Origin: Gilvimarinus chinensis DSM 19667
Lineage (GTDB): Bacteria > Pseudomonadota > Gammaproteobacteria > Pseudomonadales > Cellvibrionaceae
DNA length: 64,000 nt
Assembly: GCF_000377745.1 (NCBI RefSeq)
Contig: NZ_KB898709.1
Location: 129,001-193,000 of the forward strand
Direction: 5' to 3'
Shown here in pieces: positions 8,700-17,810 of this stretch. Positions within the stretch are counted from its first letter, which is position 1. Each line of letters begins with the position of its first letter. The notes beneath the pieces are model-generated. The model was not told the origin of the DNA and ran no database searches. It was given only the letters and a program-made list of their open reading frames with translations. The position numbers were made by a program, and so were the translations under genes.

Positions 8700-9629
8700 T
8701 TACCCTTTAACCGGCGCCAACCACGCTTTGTGCTGAGGTAGCCGGCCTTTTACCGCATCGAAGTACAAGCTTTGTAATTCAGTGGTAATAGGACCGCGCT
8801 TACCTTCTCCGATAGCACGACCATCCAGCTCACGGATAGGCAATACCTCGGCGGCGGTGCCAGTAAAGAACACCTCATCTGCTACATAGACTTCATCGCG
8901 GGTAATGCGCTTTTCTTTTACGGTATAGCCGCACTCAGCTGCCAGAGTAAAAATGGTGTTGCGAGTGATGCCGTCCAGGCACGAGGTCAGCTCGGGGGTA
9001 TAGATAATGCCGTCGCGAATCACAAACACGTTTTCGCCACTGCCTTCGGCGACATAGCCTTCGTTATCCAGCAGCAAAGCTTCTTCACAACCGCTGTCCA
9101 GGGCTTCTTGCAACGCCAACAGCGAGTTGATGTAATGACCATTGGCCTTGGCTTTACACATGGAGATATTCACGTGATGGCGAGTATAGCTTGAGGTACG
9201 CACCTTAATACCCAAATCACGGGCCTCGGGCGACATGTAAGAGGGCCAGTTCCAGGCCGCCACCATTACATGGACGCGCAGGTTATCGGCGCGCAATCCC
9301 ATACCTTCCGAGCCATAAAACGCCATAGGGCGCAGATAACTCTCGTGGAGATTGTTTTCACGAACCACCAGCTTTTGCGCTTCGTTGAGCACGTCTTTTT
9401 CAAACGGCAATTTCATACGCATAATGTGCGCAGAGCGGTATAAGCGGTCGGTGTGCTCTTGCAGGCGGAAGATGCTGGTGCCATCTTCTGCGGTTTCATA
9501 GGCGCGTACACCCTCAAAAACGCCCATGCCGTAATGCAGTGTGTGGGTCAAAACGTGCACTCGCGCATCGCGCCAAGGCACCAGTTCGCCATCAAGCCAT
9601 ATTACGCCGTCGCGATCGGCAAATGACAT
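8700..9629 (-). CDS. ilvE: IlvE, branched-chain amino-acid aminotransferase
   Basis: This class IV PLP aminotransferase carries out the last step of leucine, isoleucine and valine synthesis. The ATG at 9629 is preferred over a TTG six bases upstream because AGGAG lies six bases before it; it gives 309 residues, the length of E. coli IlvE. Motifs include THTLHYGMGVFEGVRAY, the PLP lysine region MCKAKANGHYINSLLA, EGSGENVFVI and FFTGTAAEVLPI. It lies between glnE and waaF and overlaps neither, but the short gaps suggest one transcript. Confidence 0.97.
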   Translation of the reverse strand: MSFADRDGVIWLDGELVPWRDARVHVLTHTLHYGMGVFEGVRAYETAEDGTSIFRLQEHTDRLYRSAHIMRMKLPFEKDVLNEAQKLVVRENNLHESYLRPMAFYGSEGMGLRADNLRVHVMVAAWNWPSYMSPEARDLGIKVRTSSYTRHHVNISMCKAKANGHYINSLLALQEALDSGCEEALLLDNEGYVAEGSGENVFVIRDGIIYTPELTSCLDGITRNTIFTLAAECGYTVKEKRITRDEVYVADEVFFTGTAAEVLPIRELDGRAIGEGKRGPITTELQSLYFDAVKGRLPQHKAWLAPVKG

Positions 9630-9688
9630 AGCCAACTCCTAAATAAAGTCTCAATGTAGTATGGGATTATCGGTTTGACGGCCAGCTT

Positions 9689-12604
9689 TTAAGAGGCTTC
9701 CGGATCGAGCAACAATTGCCGCCACATATCGGTTACCTGTTTGCGCTCGGCGGCAAACACATCTGTGCCTTGCAAAACCGCCTGCTGGTGCTGTAGCGCC
9801 AGGCGGTGTCCGGTGGATCGATAAGCTTTGTAGGCATCGATCAATTGCAATACCCCGGCTTCAGGCAGCAAGGCCTCCTGCGCCAGGGTTTCCAAAATTC
9901 GTATATTGTCCGTATACCGGGTCAGGGCGGGCGCTTTGTGGGCCCACGCCAAAACCGCGTATTGAACCATAAATTCAATATCGACGATACCTCCGCCATC
10001 CTGCTTGAGGTGAAATTCTTCACGGCCAGCGGCGGTGCCCAGGTGAGAGCGCATTTTTTCCCGCATGTCTATGACATCGCCGCGCAACTTTGCCAAGTTG
10101 CGATCACGCTGTAATACCCGGCCGCGCACGGCCTCAAACTCTGCGGCAAGGCTTTCGCTGCCCGCCACCGGGCGGGCCCGCACCAGAGCTTGATGCTCCC
10201 ACGTCCAGGCCTCGTTTTCCTGATACTTTTCAAAGGCACCAATGGAGGCAACCAGCATGCCCGAATTACCCGATGGACGCAGACGCATATCCACCTCATA
10301 GAGCTGCCCGGAAACCGTCTGAGTATTGAGGATATGAATAATGCGCTGCCCCAGACGGGTATAAAAAGTCAGGTTATCTACCGACTTTTCGCCGCCCGTA
10401 GCGCCACTGGCCCACGTGTTGTGCACAAACACCAAGTCCAAATCCGAGCCGTGCCCCAGCTCAATACCGCCAAGCTTACCGTACCCGAGGATGCATAACT
10501 CCGGCTCGCGAGCCTCACCACCGCCCTCTTGCGCAGGAAAACCGTGGCGAGACACCATTTGCTCCCAGGCAAGCGCAAGCACATGCTCTAAGATCACCTC
10601 GGCAATGTAGGTCAGATAATCGCTGACTTTCATCAGCGGCAAAGCCCCTGTCACTTCGCTGGCCGCCACTCGCAGAGCATGGGCGCTGCGAAAGTAGCGC
10701 AAAGACTCCATGTGGCCTTCTAAATCATCCCAGCCCAAACGGAGCAACTCTCTGCGCAACTCATCTCGCAGCGCATCTTTATCCGGCGGAGAGTAAAGAC
10801 TTTCTGGCGTGAGCAGCTCATCCAGCAAAATGGGATGCTGCGCCAGTTGATCGGCAATCCAGGGGCTGACTGCACTTAACTGCACTAACTGGTTCAAAGC
10901 GGTTGGGTTTTCAACCAGCAACACCAGGTAAGCACTGCGTCGCGCTACAGCCTGGACAAAAGGCAGGATTCTTTTTAAGGCCGCGCCCCGGTCAATCTCT
11001 TCCTGGCTTGCCACACACGCCAGCAGCCGCGGCACAAACGCATCCAGGCGAGTACGGCTGGATGCCTGCATTGCCAACACCTGGCGGGACGTTTTTAACT
11101 CTTCCTGCCACTGCATGACGGTGTCGGGGTCGGCAAAGCCCTGCTCCGCCAAAAAGGCCGAAGCCTCTGCCCCGGCTAAGGTTCCATCCCAAAGGCCGAG
11201 CCAGTTCGCCAACTCAGCATCGTCGACACCAGCCTCAGCATCCGGGTCGGCAATCACTGCTTGAAACTCTTCATTGACGAGAGTGCGGTGAGCCGATAGC
11301 ACCTCGTAAAACTCTGCCCAGCTGTCAAAACCCAGCATAAAGGCCAGACGCCGCTGGCCCTCTTCGTCCATCGGTAATGACTGGGTTTGCCGGTCTTGAT
11401 AGCCCTGAATAGCGTGCTCTGTATTGCGCAAGAAAATATAGGCCTGCAACAAGGCCTCGCCGCTGCCGCTGGGTAGGTACTTTTCTTTCTCTAACAGCGG
11501 CAACAATTTACACACCTGACGCTCACGCAGCGCTTTTTCTTTACCGCCCCGAATCAGCTGAAACAGTTGCACCACGAATTCGACTTCGCGGATACCACCC
11601 TCCCCGAGCTTCACATCAAGGTCCATGCCTTTGCGCTGCACCTGGCGGTTAATTAAGCCTTTCATGTCCCGCAAAGACTCAATCACACTGAAATCCACAT
11701 ACTGCCGATACGTAAAAGGCGCCAGTGTTTGCATTAATTCGTCTGCGGCGGCCTGACCACCAGCACTCCAGGCTACGGGGCGCGCCTTGATCATGGCATA
11801 GCGCTCCCAGTCCCGCCCCTGAGACTGGTAATAACCTTCCATCGCATCAAAGTTTTGCACCAAAGCGCCGCTCTGGCCATGGGGGCGCAAGCGCATGTCA
11901 ACGCGAAACACAAAACCATCTGCGGTTTGCGCATCCAGCGTTTTAATCAGCTTTTGCCCCAAGCGAACAAAAAACTCCTGGTTGCTCAGGGTTTTACGCT
12001 CGCCATTGGTTTCGCCCGACTCCGGATACGCGAAAATCAAATCGATATCGGATGAGACATTCAGCTCGCAGGCCCCAAGCTTGCCCATGCCCAATACAAT
12101 CATGGACTGTACCTGGCCCGAGTCACGCCCCACCGGTTCGCCAAAGCGTTGCACAAGGGCTCGATAATGCCAGTCCAGACACGCTTGGATAACGGTGTCC
12201 GCAAAAGCCGACAACTCAGCCGTTATTTCGGTCATGGACGCCATGCGATTCAGATCGCGCCAGATAATACGTACCATCGCACGATTGCGCGCCAGCCTGA
12301 CGCGCCGATCAAGCTCGGCCTCATCTTCAGCAGAATCTAGAGTTTCTGAGAGCGAGGTCAGTTGCTCCTGCGACTGAGAAGCAAACAACTCCCCGGACTC
12401 CACCAACGATTGCAGGTGTTGTGGATTACGGGCGCAAGTTTGGGCAATAAATTCACTGCCCGCTAAGGCGAAGTCTAACTGCCGGGAAAATGACTCCGGC
12501 GCTTTTTTGATCAGTGATTGCAGGTCACAGGTTTCAGCCAATTGCTCGCGATAACGCAATGCAACTGCAGCCAAGGGGTCGGGCAGGGGGCGGTGTTGAC
12601 TCAT
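9689..12604 (-). CDS. glnE: GlnE, glutamine synthetase adenylyltransferase / adenylyl-removing enzyme
   Basis: This 971-residue enzyme switches glutamine synthetase on and off by removing or adding AMP, in response to PII and glutamine. It holds two nucleotidyltransferase domains: an N-terminal deadenylylase with GMGKLGACELNVSSDIDL and a C-terminal adenylylase with GYGKLGGIELGHGSDLDL, each with paired metal-binding Asp. GIREVEFVVQLFQL and GGIVDIEFMVQYAVL mark the helical parts after each domain. Length is normal for the family. It follows the gspE-like gene by 14 bases and precedes ilvE by 59 bases. Confidence 0.97.
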   Translation of the reverse strand: MSQHRPLPDPLAAVALRYREQLAETCDLQSLIKKAPESFSRQLDFALAGSEFIAQTCARNPQHLQSLVESGELFASQSQEQLTSLSETLDSAEDEAELDRRVRLARNRAMVRIIWRDLNRMASMTEITAELSAFADTVIQACLDWHYRALVQRFGEPVGRDSGQVQSMIVLGMGKLGACELNVSSDIDLIFAYPESGETNGERKTLSNQEFFVRLGQKLIKTLDAQTADGFVFRVDMRLRPHGQSGALVQNFDAMEGYYQSQGRDWERYAMIKARPVAWSAGGQAAADELMQTLAPFTYRQYVDFSVIESLRDMKGLINRQVQRKGMDLDVKLGEGGIREVEFVVQLFQLIRGGKEKALRERQVCKLLPLLEKEKYLPSGSGEALLQAYIFLRNTEHAIQGYQDRQTQSLPMDEEGQRRLAFMLGFDSWAEFYEVLSAHRTLVNEEFQAVIADPDAEAGVDDAELANWLGLWDGTLAGAEASAFLAEQGFADPDTVMQWQEELKTSRQVLAMQASSRTRLDAFVPRLLACVASQEEIDRGAALKRILPFVQAVARRSAYLVLLVENPTALNQLVQLSAVSPWIADQLAQHPILLDELLTPESLYSPPDKDALRDELRRELLRLGWDDLEGHMESLRYFRSAHALRVAASEVTGALPLMKVSDYLTYIAEVILEHVLALAWEQMVSRHGFPAQEGGGEAREPELCILGYGKLGGIELGHGSDLDLVFVHNTWASGATGGEKSVDNLTFYTRLGQRIIHILNTQTVSGQLYEVDMRLRPSGNSGMLVASIGAFEKYQENEAWTWEHQALVRARPVAGSESLAAEFEAVRGRVLQRDRNLAKLRGDVIDMREKMRSHLGTAAGREEFHLKQDGGGIVDIEFMVQYAVLAWAHKAPALTRYTDNIRILETLAQEALLPEAGVLQLIDAYKAYRSTGHRLALQHQQAVLQGTDVFAAERKQVTDMWRQLLLDPEAS

Positions 12605-12618
12605 ACAAATAGTTACTC

Positions 12619-14397
12619 TCAGTGATCGGCGCGCTCAGGAGGTGGAGCCACCCGCAGCACTTCTTCCATGGTGGTGAGGCCAGCGGCTATTTTTTGCGCG
12701 CCGGATAAGCGCAGAGTTCGCATACCCTCGCGCATGGCCTGCTTACGCAGCGCCTGTAAATTGCAATGGCTGGTGATTAAATCTTTCACCGAATCGCTCA
12801 AAGTGAGAATCTCGTAAATGCCCTGCCGTCCCAGATAACCGGTGTTTCGGCACTCAAGACAACCGACGGGGCGGTAGACTTTCTCAGGCATATTAACCTT
12901 CCAGGGTGCCACCAAAGAATCCCACTCATCTCGCTTAATGGCTCCTTCCTCTTTGCAATGCGGGCACAGTGTGCGCACCAAACGCTGCGCCATTACCCCC
13001 AGCAAGGTGGCATTGATTAAATAAGACGGAATACCCAAATCCAGTAGGCGGGCAACAGTGGCCGGTGCGTCATTCGTATGCAGCGTAGATAACACCAGAT
13101 GCCCCGTGAGCGCAGCTTGCACAGCCATTTGCGCGGTTTCTAAATCGCGCATTTCGCCCACCATAATAATATCCGGGTCTTGCCGCATAAGCGTGCGGAT
13201 ACCTGCGGCAAAGTCCAGCTCGATTTTGTGGTGCACCTGAGTTTGGTTAAAGCTCTCTTCCACCATTTCAATCGGGTCTTCGATGGTGCTGACATTCACC
13301 TCGCTGGTCGCGAGCTTGCGCAGCGATGAATAGAGCGTAGTAGTTTTGCCCGAGCCGGTGGGGCCCGTCACCAGCACAATGCCATTGGGGCGCGACAGCA
13401 TGCCATCCCAGCGCTTAAAGTCATCCCCTACCAGGCCTAAATCGTGAAAGCTGCGCAGCAGCACTTCTGGGTCGAAGATGCGCATCACCAGCTTTTCACC
13501 AAAGGCGGTTGGCAAGGTAGATAGGCGAAGCTCTACTTCCGTGTCATCCGCACGACGGGTTTTAATACGGCCATCCTGAGGCTTGCGTTTCTCGGCGATG
13601 TTCATCCGCCCCAACACTTTAAAGCGGCTTACCACCGCCATAGCCACCGAGGCAGGGAACTCGTAGACATCGTGCAACACCCCATCAATTCGAAATCTCA
13701 CCTTGCCGACTTCGCGTCTGGGTTCTATATGAATATCACTGGCACGCTGACCGTAAGCATACTGTAACAACCAATCGACAATATTAACGACGTGCTTGTC
13801 GTCTGCATCAGCATCACCGAGGGATTTAAGCTCCACCAGCTGCTCAAAGTTAGTGGCGCCACTGGCTCCAGGCCCACCACTGGCACCAGACACCGACCGG
13901 GCCAGGGTGTAAAACTCGATTTGATAACGGAAGACATCAGCCGGGTTCGCAAACACTCGGCGCACATGCTTGCGAGCGACATGCTCAACCTGAGGCTCCC
14001 ACCCGGTCAGAAAAGGCTGGGCACAGGCGATAACGATTTCGTCGGAGGTAACCTCGACACAGAGAATGCTGTGGCGCTTAGCAAAACCATAAGACACCAC
14101 AGAGGTAACTTTTGAGACATCAATTTTGAGCGGATCAATGTGCACTACATCCAAGCCGGCGCGCCCCGCCATCCAGTGGGTAAGTGCTTCGCCGTCCAAG
14201 AGTTTGCCGGGGCGGGCAGCATCATCAACATTCTGGCTGGCAACATACGCCATCGGATGCATGGCTATTTGTGCTCGACTGCGATTTGCCCCCAGCAATA
14301 TATTGGCGTCAGCCTGGCTGATGCGTCCATCCACAAGCAACTCATTAATGATAAAACGCAAATCCAAAACCGTACCTGACGGCACCTGCTGGGGCAT
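12619..14397 (-). CDS. GspE/PilB-family type II/IV secretion ATPase
   Basis: This 592-residue ATPase has an N-terminal MshE/GspE-type domain (residues 1-170) and a C-terminal motor. The motor shows Walker A VTGPTGSGKTTTLYSSL, the Asp box and Walker B region RQDPDIIMVGEMRDLETAQ, His box LTGHLVLSTLHTNDAPAT, and a four-cysteine zinc site (CPHC then CLEC) before GRQGIYEIL. Such ATPases drive type II secretion, type IV pili or competence pseudopili. No pilin, platform or secretin gene lies nearby, so its machine is unknown. AGGGAG six bases upstream supports the ATG. Confidence 0.9.
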   Translation of the reverse strand: MPQQVPSGTVLDLRFIINELLVDGRISQADANILLGANRSRAQIAMHPMAYVASQNVDDAARPGKLLDGEALTHWMAGRAGLDVVHIDPLKIDVSKVTSVVSYGFAKRHSILCVEVTSDEIVIACAQPFLTGWEPQVEHVARKHVRRVFANPADVFRYQIEFYTLARSVSGASGGPGASGATNFEQLVELKSLGDADADDKHVVNIVDWLLQYAYGQRASDIHIEPRREVGKVRFRIDGVLHDVYEFPASVAMAVVSRFKVLGRMNIAEKRKPQDGRIKTRRADDTEVELRLSTLPTAFGEKLVMRIFDPEVLLRSFHDLGLVGDDFKRWDGMLSRPNGIVLVTGPTGSGKTTTLYSSLRKLATSEVNVSTIEDPIEMVEESFNQTQVHHKIELDFAAGIRTLMRQDPDIIMVGEMRDLETAQMAVQAALTGHLVLSTLHTNDAPATVARLLDLGIPSYLINATLLGVMAQRLVRTLCPHCKEEGAIKRDEWDSLVAPWKVNMPEKVYRPVGCLECRNTGYLGRQGIYEILTLSDSVKDLITSHCNLQALRKQAMREGMRTLRLSGAQKIAAGLTTMEEVLRVAPPPERADH

Positions 14398-14468
14398 AGC
14401 ACACTCCCTATCATTTGACTCGTGGGTCGATTGTAGCCTGCCGACAGCAAATGAGTCACCCGCTCAAC

Positions 14469-14497
14469 GTGACCTGAGCCGGCAATGTTTTTATACT
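14469..14497 (+). promoter_or_regulatory. Candidate sigma-70 promoter of the DUF47-pit pair
   Basis: GTGACC (14469-14474) and TATACT (14492-14497) are separated by 17 bases, matching four of six and five of six consensus positions. The site lies 32 bases before the ATG of the DUF47 gene, in the 131-base gap between divergent genes. Confidence 0.5.
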
Positions 14498-14528
14498 GCG
14501 CGCTGAATTCGAGAGAGGACTCAAGATT

Positions 14529-15209
14529 ATGGCTTTCAGCAACCCGTTTTCCAATATGTTCGGGCACTCCCCTATTAAACCCATGCAGGAACACATGAGT
14601 GCTGTGGTGGAGGCCTCAAGCAAATTACCCGACTTTTTTGCCGCCGCAATCGCCGGCGACTGGGATAAGGCCAAACAGATTCAACACGACATCTCCGAGC
14701 TTGAAACCAAAGCCGATGACATGAAAAAGCAGCTGCGCCTGCATTTACCCAAAAGTCTGTTTCTACCCGTCCCGCGTACAGACCTGCTGGAGCTACTGGC
14801 AACCCAAGACCGTATCGCCAACAAAGCTCAGGACATCACCGGCATTATGCTGGGGCGCCAAATGGCTATTCCCAGCACTCTCAAAGAGCCCTTTCAGGAA
14901 TTTGTTAGCTCCGCCCAGAAAACTGCAGAGCAAGCACTGTCTGCCATTAACGAGCTGGATGAGTTACTGGAAGCTGGTTTCAGTGGTCGTGAAGTAAGCC
15001 TAGTTGAGAACATGATCGAGAAGCTTGACGAATACGAACGCACCAATGACCAACAGCAGGTGGAAATTCGCTCCACACTTTTCGCTCTGGAAGCAGAGCT
15101 TCCGCCCGTGGACGTAATGTTTCTATACCAGATTATCGATTGGATTGGCGACTTGGCAGACAGGGCGCAAGCCGTAGGCAGTCGCTTACAACTATTACTG
15201 GCGCGCTGA
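14529..15209 (+). CDS. DUF47/TIGR00153 family PhoU-like phosphate transport regulator
   Basis: This 226-residue all-helical protein belongs to the PhoU-related DUF47 family. It begins MAFSNPFSNMFGHSPIKPMQEHM, the usual start in gammaproteobacteria, and contains helical repeats with acidic clusters (DISELETKADDMKKQLR, DRIANKAQDITGIML). The family is nearly always encoded just before a Pit phosphate transporter and is thought to control its activity. Here pit follows 50 bases downstream on the same strand. A GAGAGAGGA tract precedes the ATG, and a candidate promoter lies at 14469-14497. Confidence 0.92.
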   Translation: MAFSNPFSNMFGHSPIKPMQEHMSAVVEASSKLPDFFAAAIAGDWDKAKQIQHDISELETKADDMKKQLRLHLPKSLFLPVPRTDLLELLATQDRIANKAQDITGIMLGRQMAIPSTLKEPFQEFVSSAQKTAEQALSAINELDELLEAGFSGREVSLVENMIEKLDEYERTNDQQQVEIRSTLFALEAELPPVDVMFLYQIIDWIGDLADRAQAVGSRLQLLLAR

Positions 15210-15259
15210 AGACGGCCGCTTAACACACTCAAGAACTACAGAGACATTGGGGAACTTCC

Positions 15260-16534
15260 ATGACCGTGATCGCTGAATACGGCCAGATTTTACTGATACT
15301 TGCCTGTGTTTTTGGCCTATTTATGGCCTGGGGGGTCGGCGCTAATGACGTCGCCAACGCCATGGGCACATCAGTAGGCTCCAAGGCATTGACCATCAAG
15401 CAGGCGATCATTATCGCCATGATATTTGAATTTTTAGGCGCCTACCTTGCCGGTGGCGCGGTAACATCCACTATACGTAAAGGCATCGTCGACCCAGCCA
15501 TAATGGCGGGCTCTCCCGAACTCCTTGTTTACGGGATGCTTTCGGCGCTGCTCGCAGCCGGCACCTGGCTACTGATTGCCAGTATCCTAGGTTGGCCTGT
15601 GTCGACTACCCACTCCATCGTCGGTGCCATCGTCGGCTTTGCCGCCGTGGGTATTTCGGTGGATGCCGTGGCCTGGGGCAAAGTGGCATCCATTGTCGCC
15701 AGTTGGGTGGTATCTCCCATGCTTGCGGGTACCATAGCGTTTTTTATTTTCCGCTCGGTGCAGCGGCTTATCCTTAACACCGAAGACCCGTTTGCCAACG
15801 CCCGTCGTTACATCCCCTTTTACATGTTTGCGGTAGGCTTTTTGATCGCCATGGTGACCCTGCTAAAAGGGCTCAAACACGTCTTCAAGGATTCAGGATT
15901 CTCGCTAAACTTCTTAGAGAGCGCCCTCATTGCCGCGGTTATCGGTGGCATTGTGTGTGTGGTAGGCATCTTTTTGCTGCGCCGTATTCAACCCGAAGAA
16001 ACACCCTCCGGCGGTAATCGCTTTGCCAACGTTGAAAAACTGTTCGCCATTTTGATGGTGTTCACTGCCTGCGCAATGGCGTTTGCTCATGGTTCAAACG
16101 ATGTCGCAAATGCGGTTGGCCCCATGGCGGCGGTTATCAATGTTATTAACACAGGAGGCATAGCGGCTAAATCTGTCATGCCCAGCTGGGTCTTACTGAT
16201 CGGCGGTGTCGGTATTGTGATCGGCTTGGCCACCTACGGCTTTAAAGTGATGGCGACCATTGGTAAGAAAATCACCGAGCTGACCCCAAGCCGCGGCTTT
16301 GCCGCTGAACTTGCCGCGGCGGCCACCGTGGTGCTCGCTTCCGGCACAGGCCTGCCTATCTCGACCACACACACGCTGGTCGGTGCCGTACTGGGCGTTG
16401 GTCTTGCTCGTGGTATCGGCGCCCTCAATTTGGGTGTTGTCGGTTCTATTTTCATGTCTTGGGTCGTCACCCTTCCTGCAGGTGCCGGCCTGGCCATTTT
16501 GTTCTTCTTTTTCTTCAAGGGCATTTTTGGCTGA
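15260..16534 (+). CDS. pit: Pit-family inorganic phosphate transporter
   Basis: This 424-residue inner-membrane permease imports phosphate, probably as a metal-phosphate complex coupled to protons. Both halves carry the PHO4 family signature: GVGANDVANAMGTSVGSKAL near the N-terminus and AHGSNDVANAVGPMAAV near residue 280. Paired STTHS/STTHT motifs (PVSTTHSIVGAIVGF and PISTTHTLVGAVLG) reflect internal duplication. About ten hydrophobic helices are visible. GGGGA precedes the ATG. It is co-transcribed with the DUF47 regulator; no PHO box was seen. Confidence 0.93.
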   Translation: MTVIAEYGQILLILACVFGLFMAWGVGANDVANAMGTSVGSKALTIKQAIIIAMIFEFLGAYLAGGAVTSTIRKGIVDPAIMAGSPELLVYGMLSALLAAGTWLLIASILGWPVSTTHSIVGAIVGFAAVGISVDAVAWGKVASIVASWVVSPMLAGTIAFFIFRSVQRLILNTEDPFANARRYIPFYMFAVGFLIAMVTLLKGLKHVFKDSGFSLNFLESALIAAVIGGIVCVVGIFLLRRIQPEETPSGGNRFANVEKLFAILMVFTACAMAFAHGSNDVANAVGPMAAVINVINTGGIAAKSVMPSWVLLIGGVGIVIGLATYGFKVMATIGKKITELTPSRGFAAELAAAATVVLASGTGLPISTTHTLVGAVLGVGLARGIGALNLGVVGSIFMSWVVTLPAGAGLAILFFFFFKGIFG

Positions 16535-16542
16535 TCGGCCAT

Positions 16543-16581
16543 CGCGCTTTTACCCTAAGAATTATTCAAGGTAAAAGCGCG
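16543..16581 (+). promoter_or_regulatory. Long hairpin between pit and argE
   Basis: CGCGCTTTTACC (16543-16554) and GGTAAAAGCGCG (16570-16581) form a perfect 12-base stem around a 15-base loop, starting nine bases after the pit stop. No T-run follows, so it is not a standard intrinsic terminator. It may stabilise the pit mRNA 3' end or act with Rho. Confidence 0.6.
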
Positions 16582-16640
16582 ACCTCTTGTGCCCCACCAC
16601 CACTGTATTACACTGGCGCTTCCCAACCCGGAGACGCCCA

Positions 16641-17810
16641 ATGTCACTCGATCTACCCCGCTATAGAAGCTTTCTTAAACAGTTAGTTGCCGAGCCGTCG
16701 GTAAGCTGTGCTGTTCCTTCATGGGACATGAGCAATCAGCGCGTTATTGAGCACCTGGCCAATTGGCTGGAAAGCTTGGGCTTCAGCTGCGAGGTCATGC
16801 CCATCCCCAACCACCCGGGTAAATTCAACCTTCTGGCCACGTTAGGCAAAGGCGATGGCGGCTTAGTCTTTGCCGGCCATAGCGACACTGTGCCCTATGA
16901 CGAGCACTTATGGCAAAGCAACCCCTTGGAGTTAACCGAAAAAGAGGGGCGCCTCTACGGCCTGGGAGCTACGGACATGAAAGGTTTTTTTCCGGCAGTA
17001 CTGGAGGCGGTAAAAGGTCTGGATGCCCGCAAGCTGAAACAGCCGGTTATGCTTCTCGCTACGGCCGATGAAGAAAGCAGCATGAGTGGCGCGAGAGCGC
17101 TGGCAGAAGCCGGTGGCCTAAAGGCCCGCTATGCGGTCGTCGGAGAGCCCACAGGCATGCGCCCTATCCACATGCACAAAGGTATTTTGATGGAGTCGGT
17201 GCGGGTGAAAGGCGCAGCCGGGCATTCATCCAATCCAGCCTTAGGCAATAGCGCACTGGAAGCCATGCACGAGGTAATCGGTGAACTTATCCAGTATCGC
17301 CACGAGCTGCAGCAGCGCTACCACAACCCGGGGTTTGCGGTTGCACTGCCCACGTTAAACCTGGGCTGCATTCACGGCGGCGACGGTGCCAACCGAATTT
17401 GTGGCGAATGTGAACTGCACTTTGATTTGCGCTCTATCCCCGGCATGCATAATGATGAACTACGAGCTGGCATTACCGCGCGCTTAACGCCCATCGCAGA
17501 GCAGCGCCAACTGGACATTGTATTTTCAACCTTGTTTGAAGGGGTCGATCCGTTTTACCAGAACGAGAACTCAGAGCTGATTCGCACCTGCGAGCACCTG
17601 ACTGGCCAAAGCCCAACCAGCGTAGCATTCGCCACCGAGGCCCCTTTTTTCCGTGAGATGGGACTGCAAACTGTGGTAATGGGCCCTGGCTCCATTGACC
17701 AAGCCCATCAGAGCAACGAATATATTGAACTGAGTCAAATCGAACCCGCGGTCAATACCATTCGCAGAATGATTGAACACTTTTGCCTGAGAGAGATGCC
17801 TAGCGCATGA
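16641..17810 (+). CDS. argE: ArgE, acetylornithine deacetylase
   Basis: This 389-residue M20-family zinc hydrolase removes acetate from N-acetylornithine to give ornithine in arginine synthesis. Metal-site motifs are FAGHSDTVPY, GLGATDMKGFFPAVL, TADEESSMSGARAL and VVGEPTGMRPIHMHKG. The start at 16641 is chosen over an upstream ATG because GGAG lies seven bases before it and the protein then begins MSLDLPRYRSFLKQL, as in homologues. Its stop overlaps the argA start (ATGA), so the two arginine genes are translationally coupled. Confidence 0.94.
   Translation: MSLDLPRYRSFLKQLVAEPSVSCAVPSWDMSNQRVIEHLANWLESLGFSCEVMPIPNHPGKFNLLATLGKGDGGLVFAGHSDTVPYDEHLWQSNPLELTEKEGRLYGLGATDMKGFFPAVLEAVKGLDARKLKQPVMLLATADEESSMSGARALAEAGGLKARYAVVGEPTGMRPIHMHKGILMESVRVKGAAGHSSNPALGNSALEAMHEVIGELIQYRHELQQRYHNPGFAVALPTLNLGCIHGGDGANRICGECELHFDLRSIPGMHNDELRAGITARLTPIAEQRQLDIVFSTLFEGVDPFYQNENSELIRTCEHLTGQSPTSVAFATEAPFFREMGLQTVVMGPGSIDQAHQSNEYIELSQIEPAVNTIRRMIEHFCLREMPSA

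Noticed and set aside
14126-14506. 126-residue plus-strand frame over the start of the gspE-like gene
   Set aside because: It is antisense to a protein with clear ATPase motifs and has no family features.
16555-16569. ARG box in the pit-argE gap
   Set aside because: GAATTATTCA in the hairpin loop resembles part of an ARG box, but only one short half-matching site exists and it sits inside a stem-loop.
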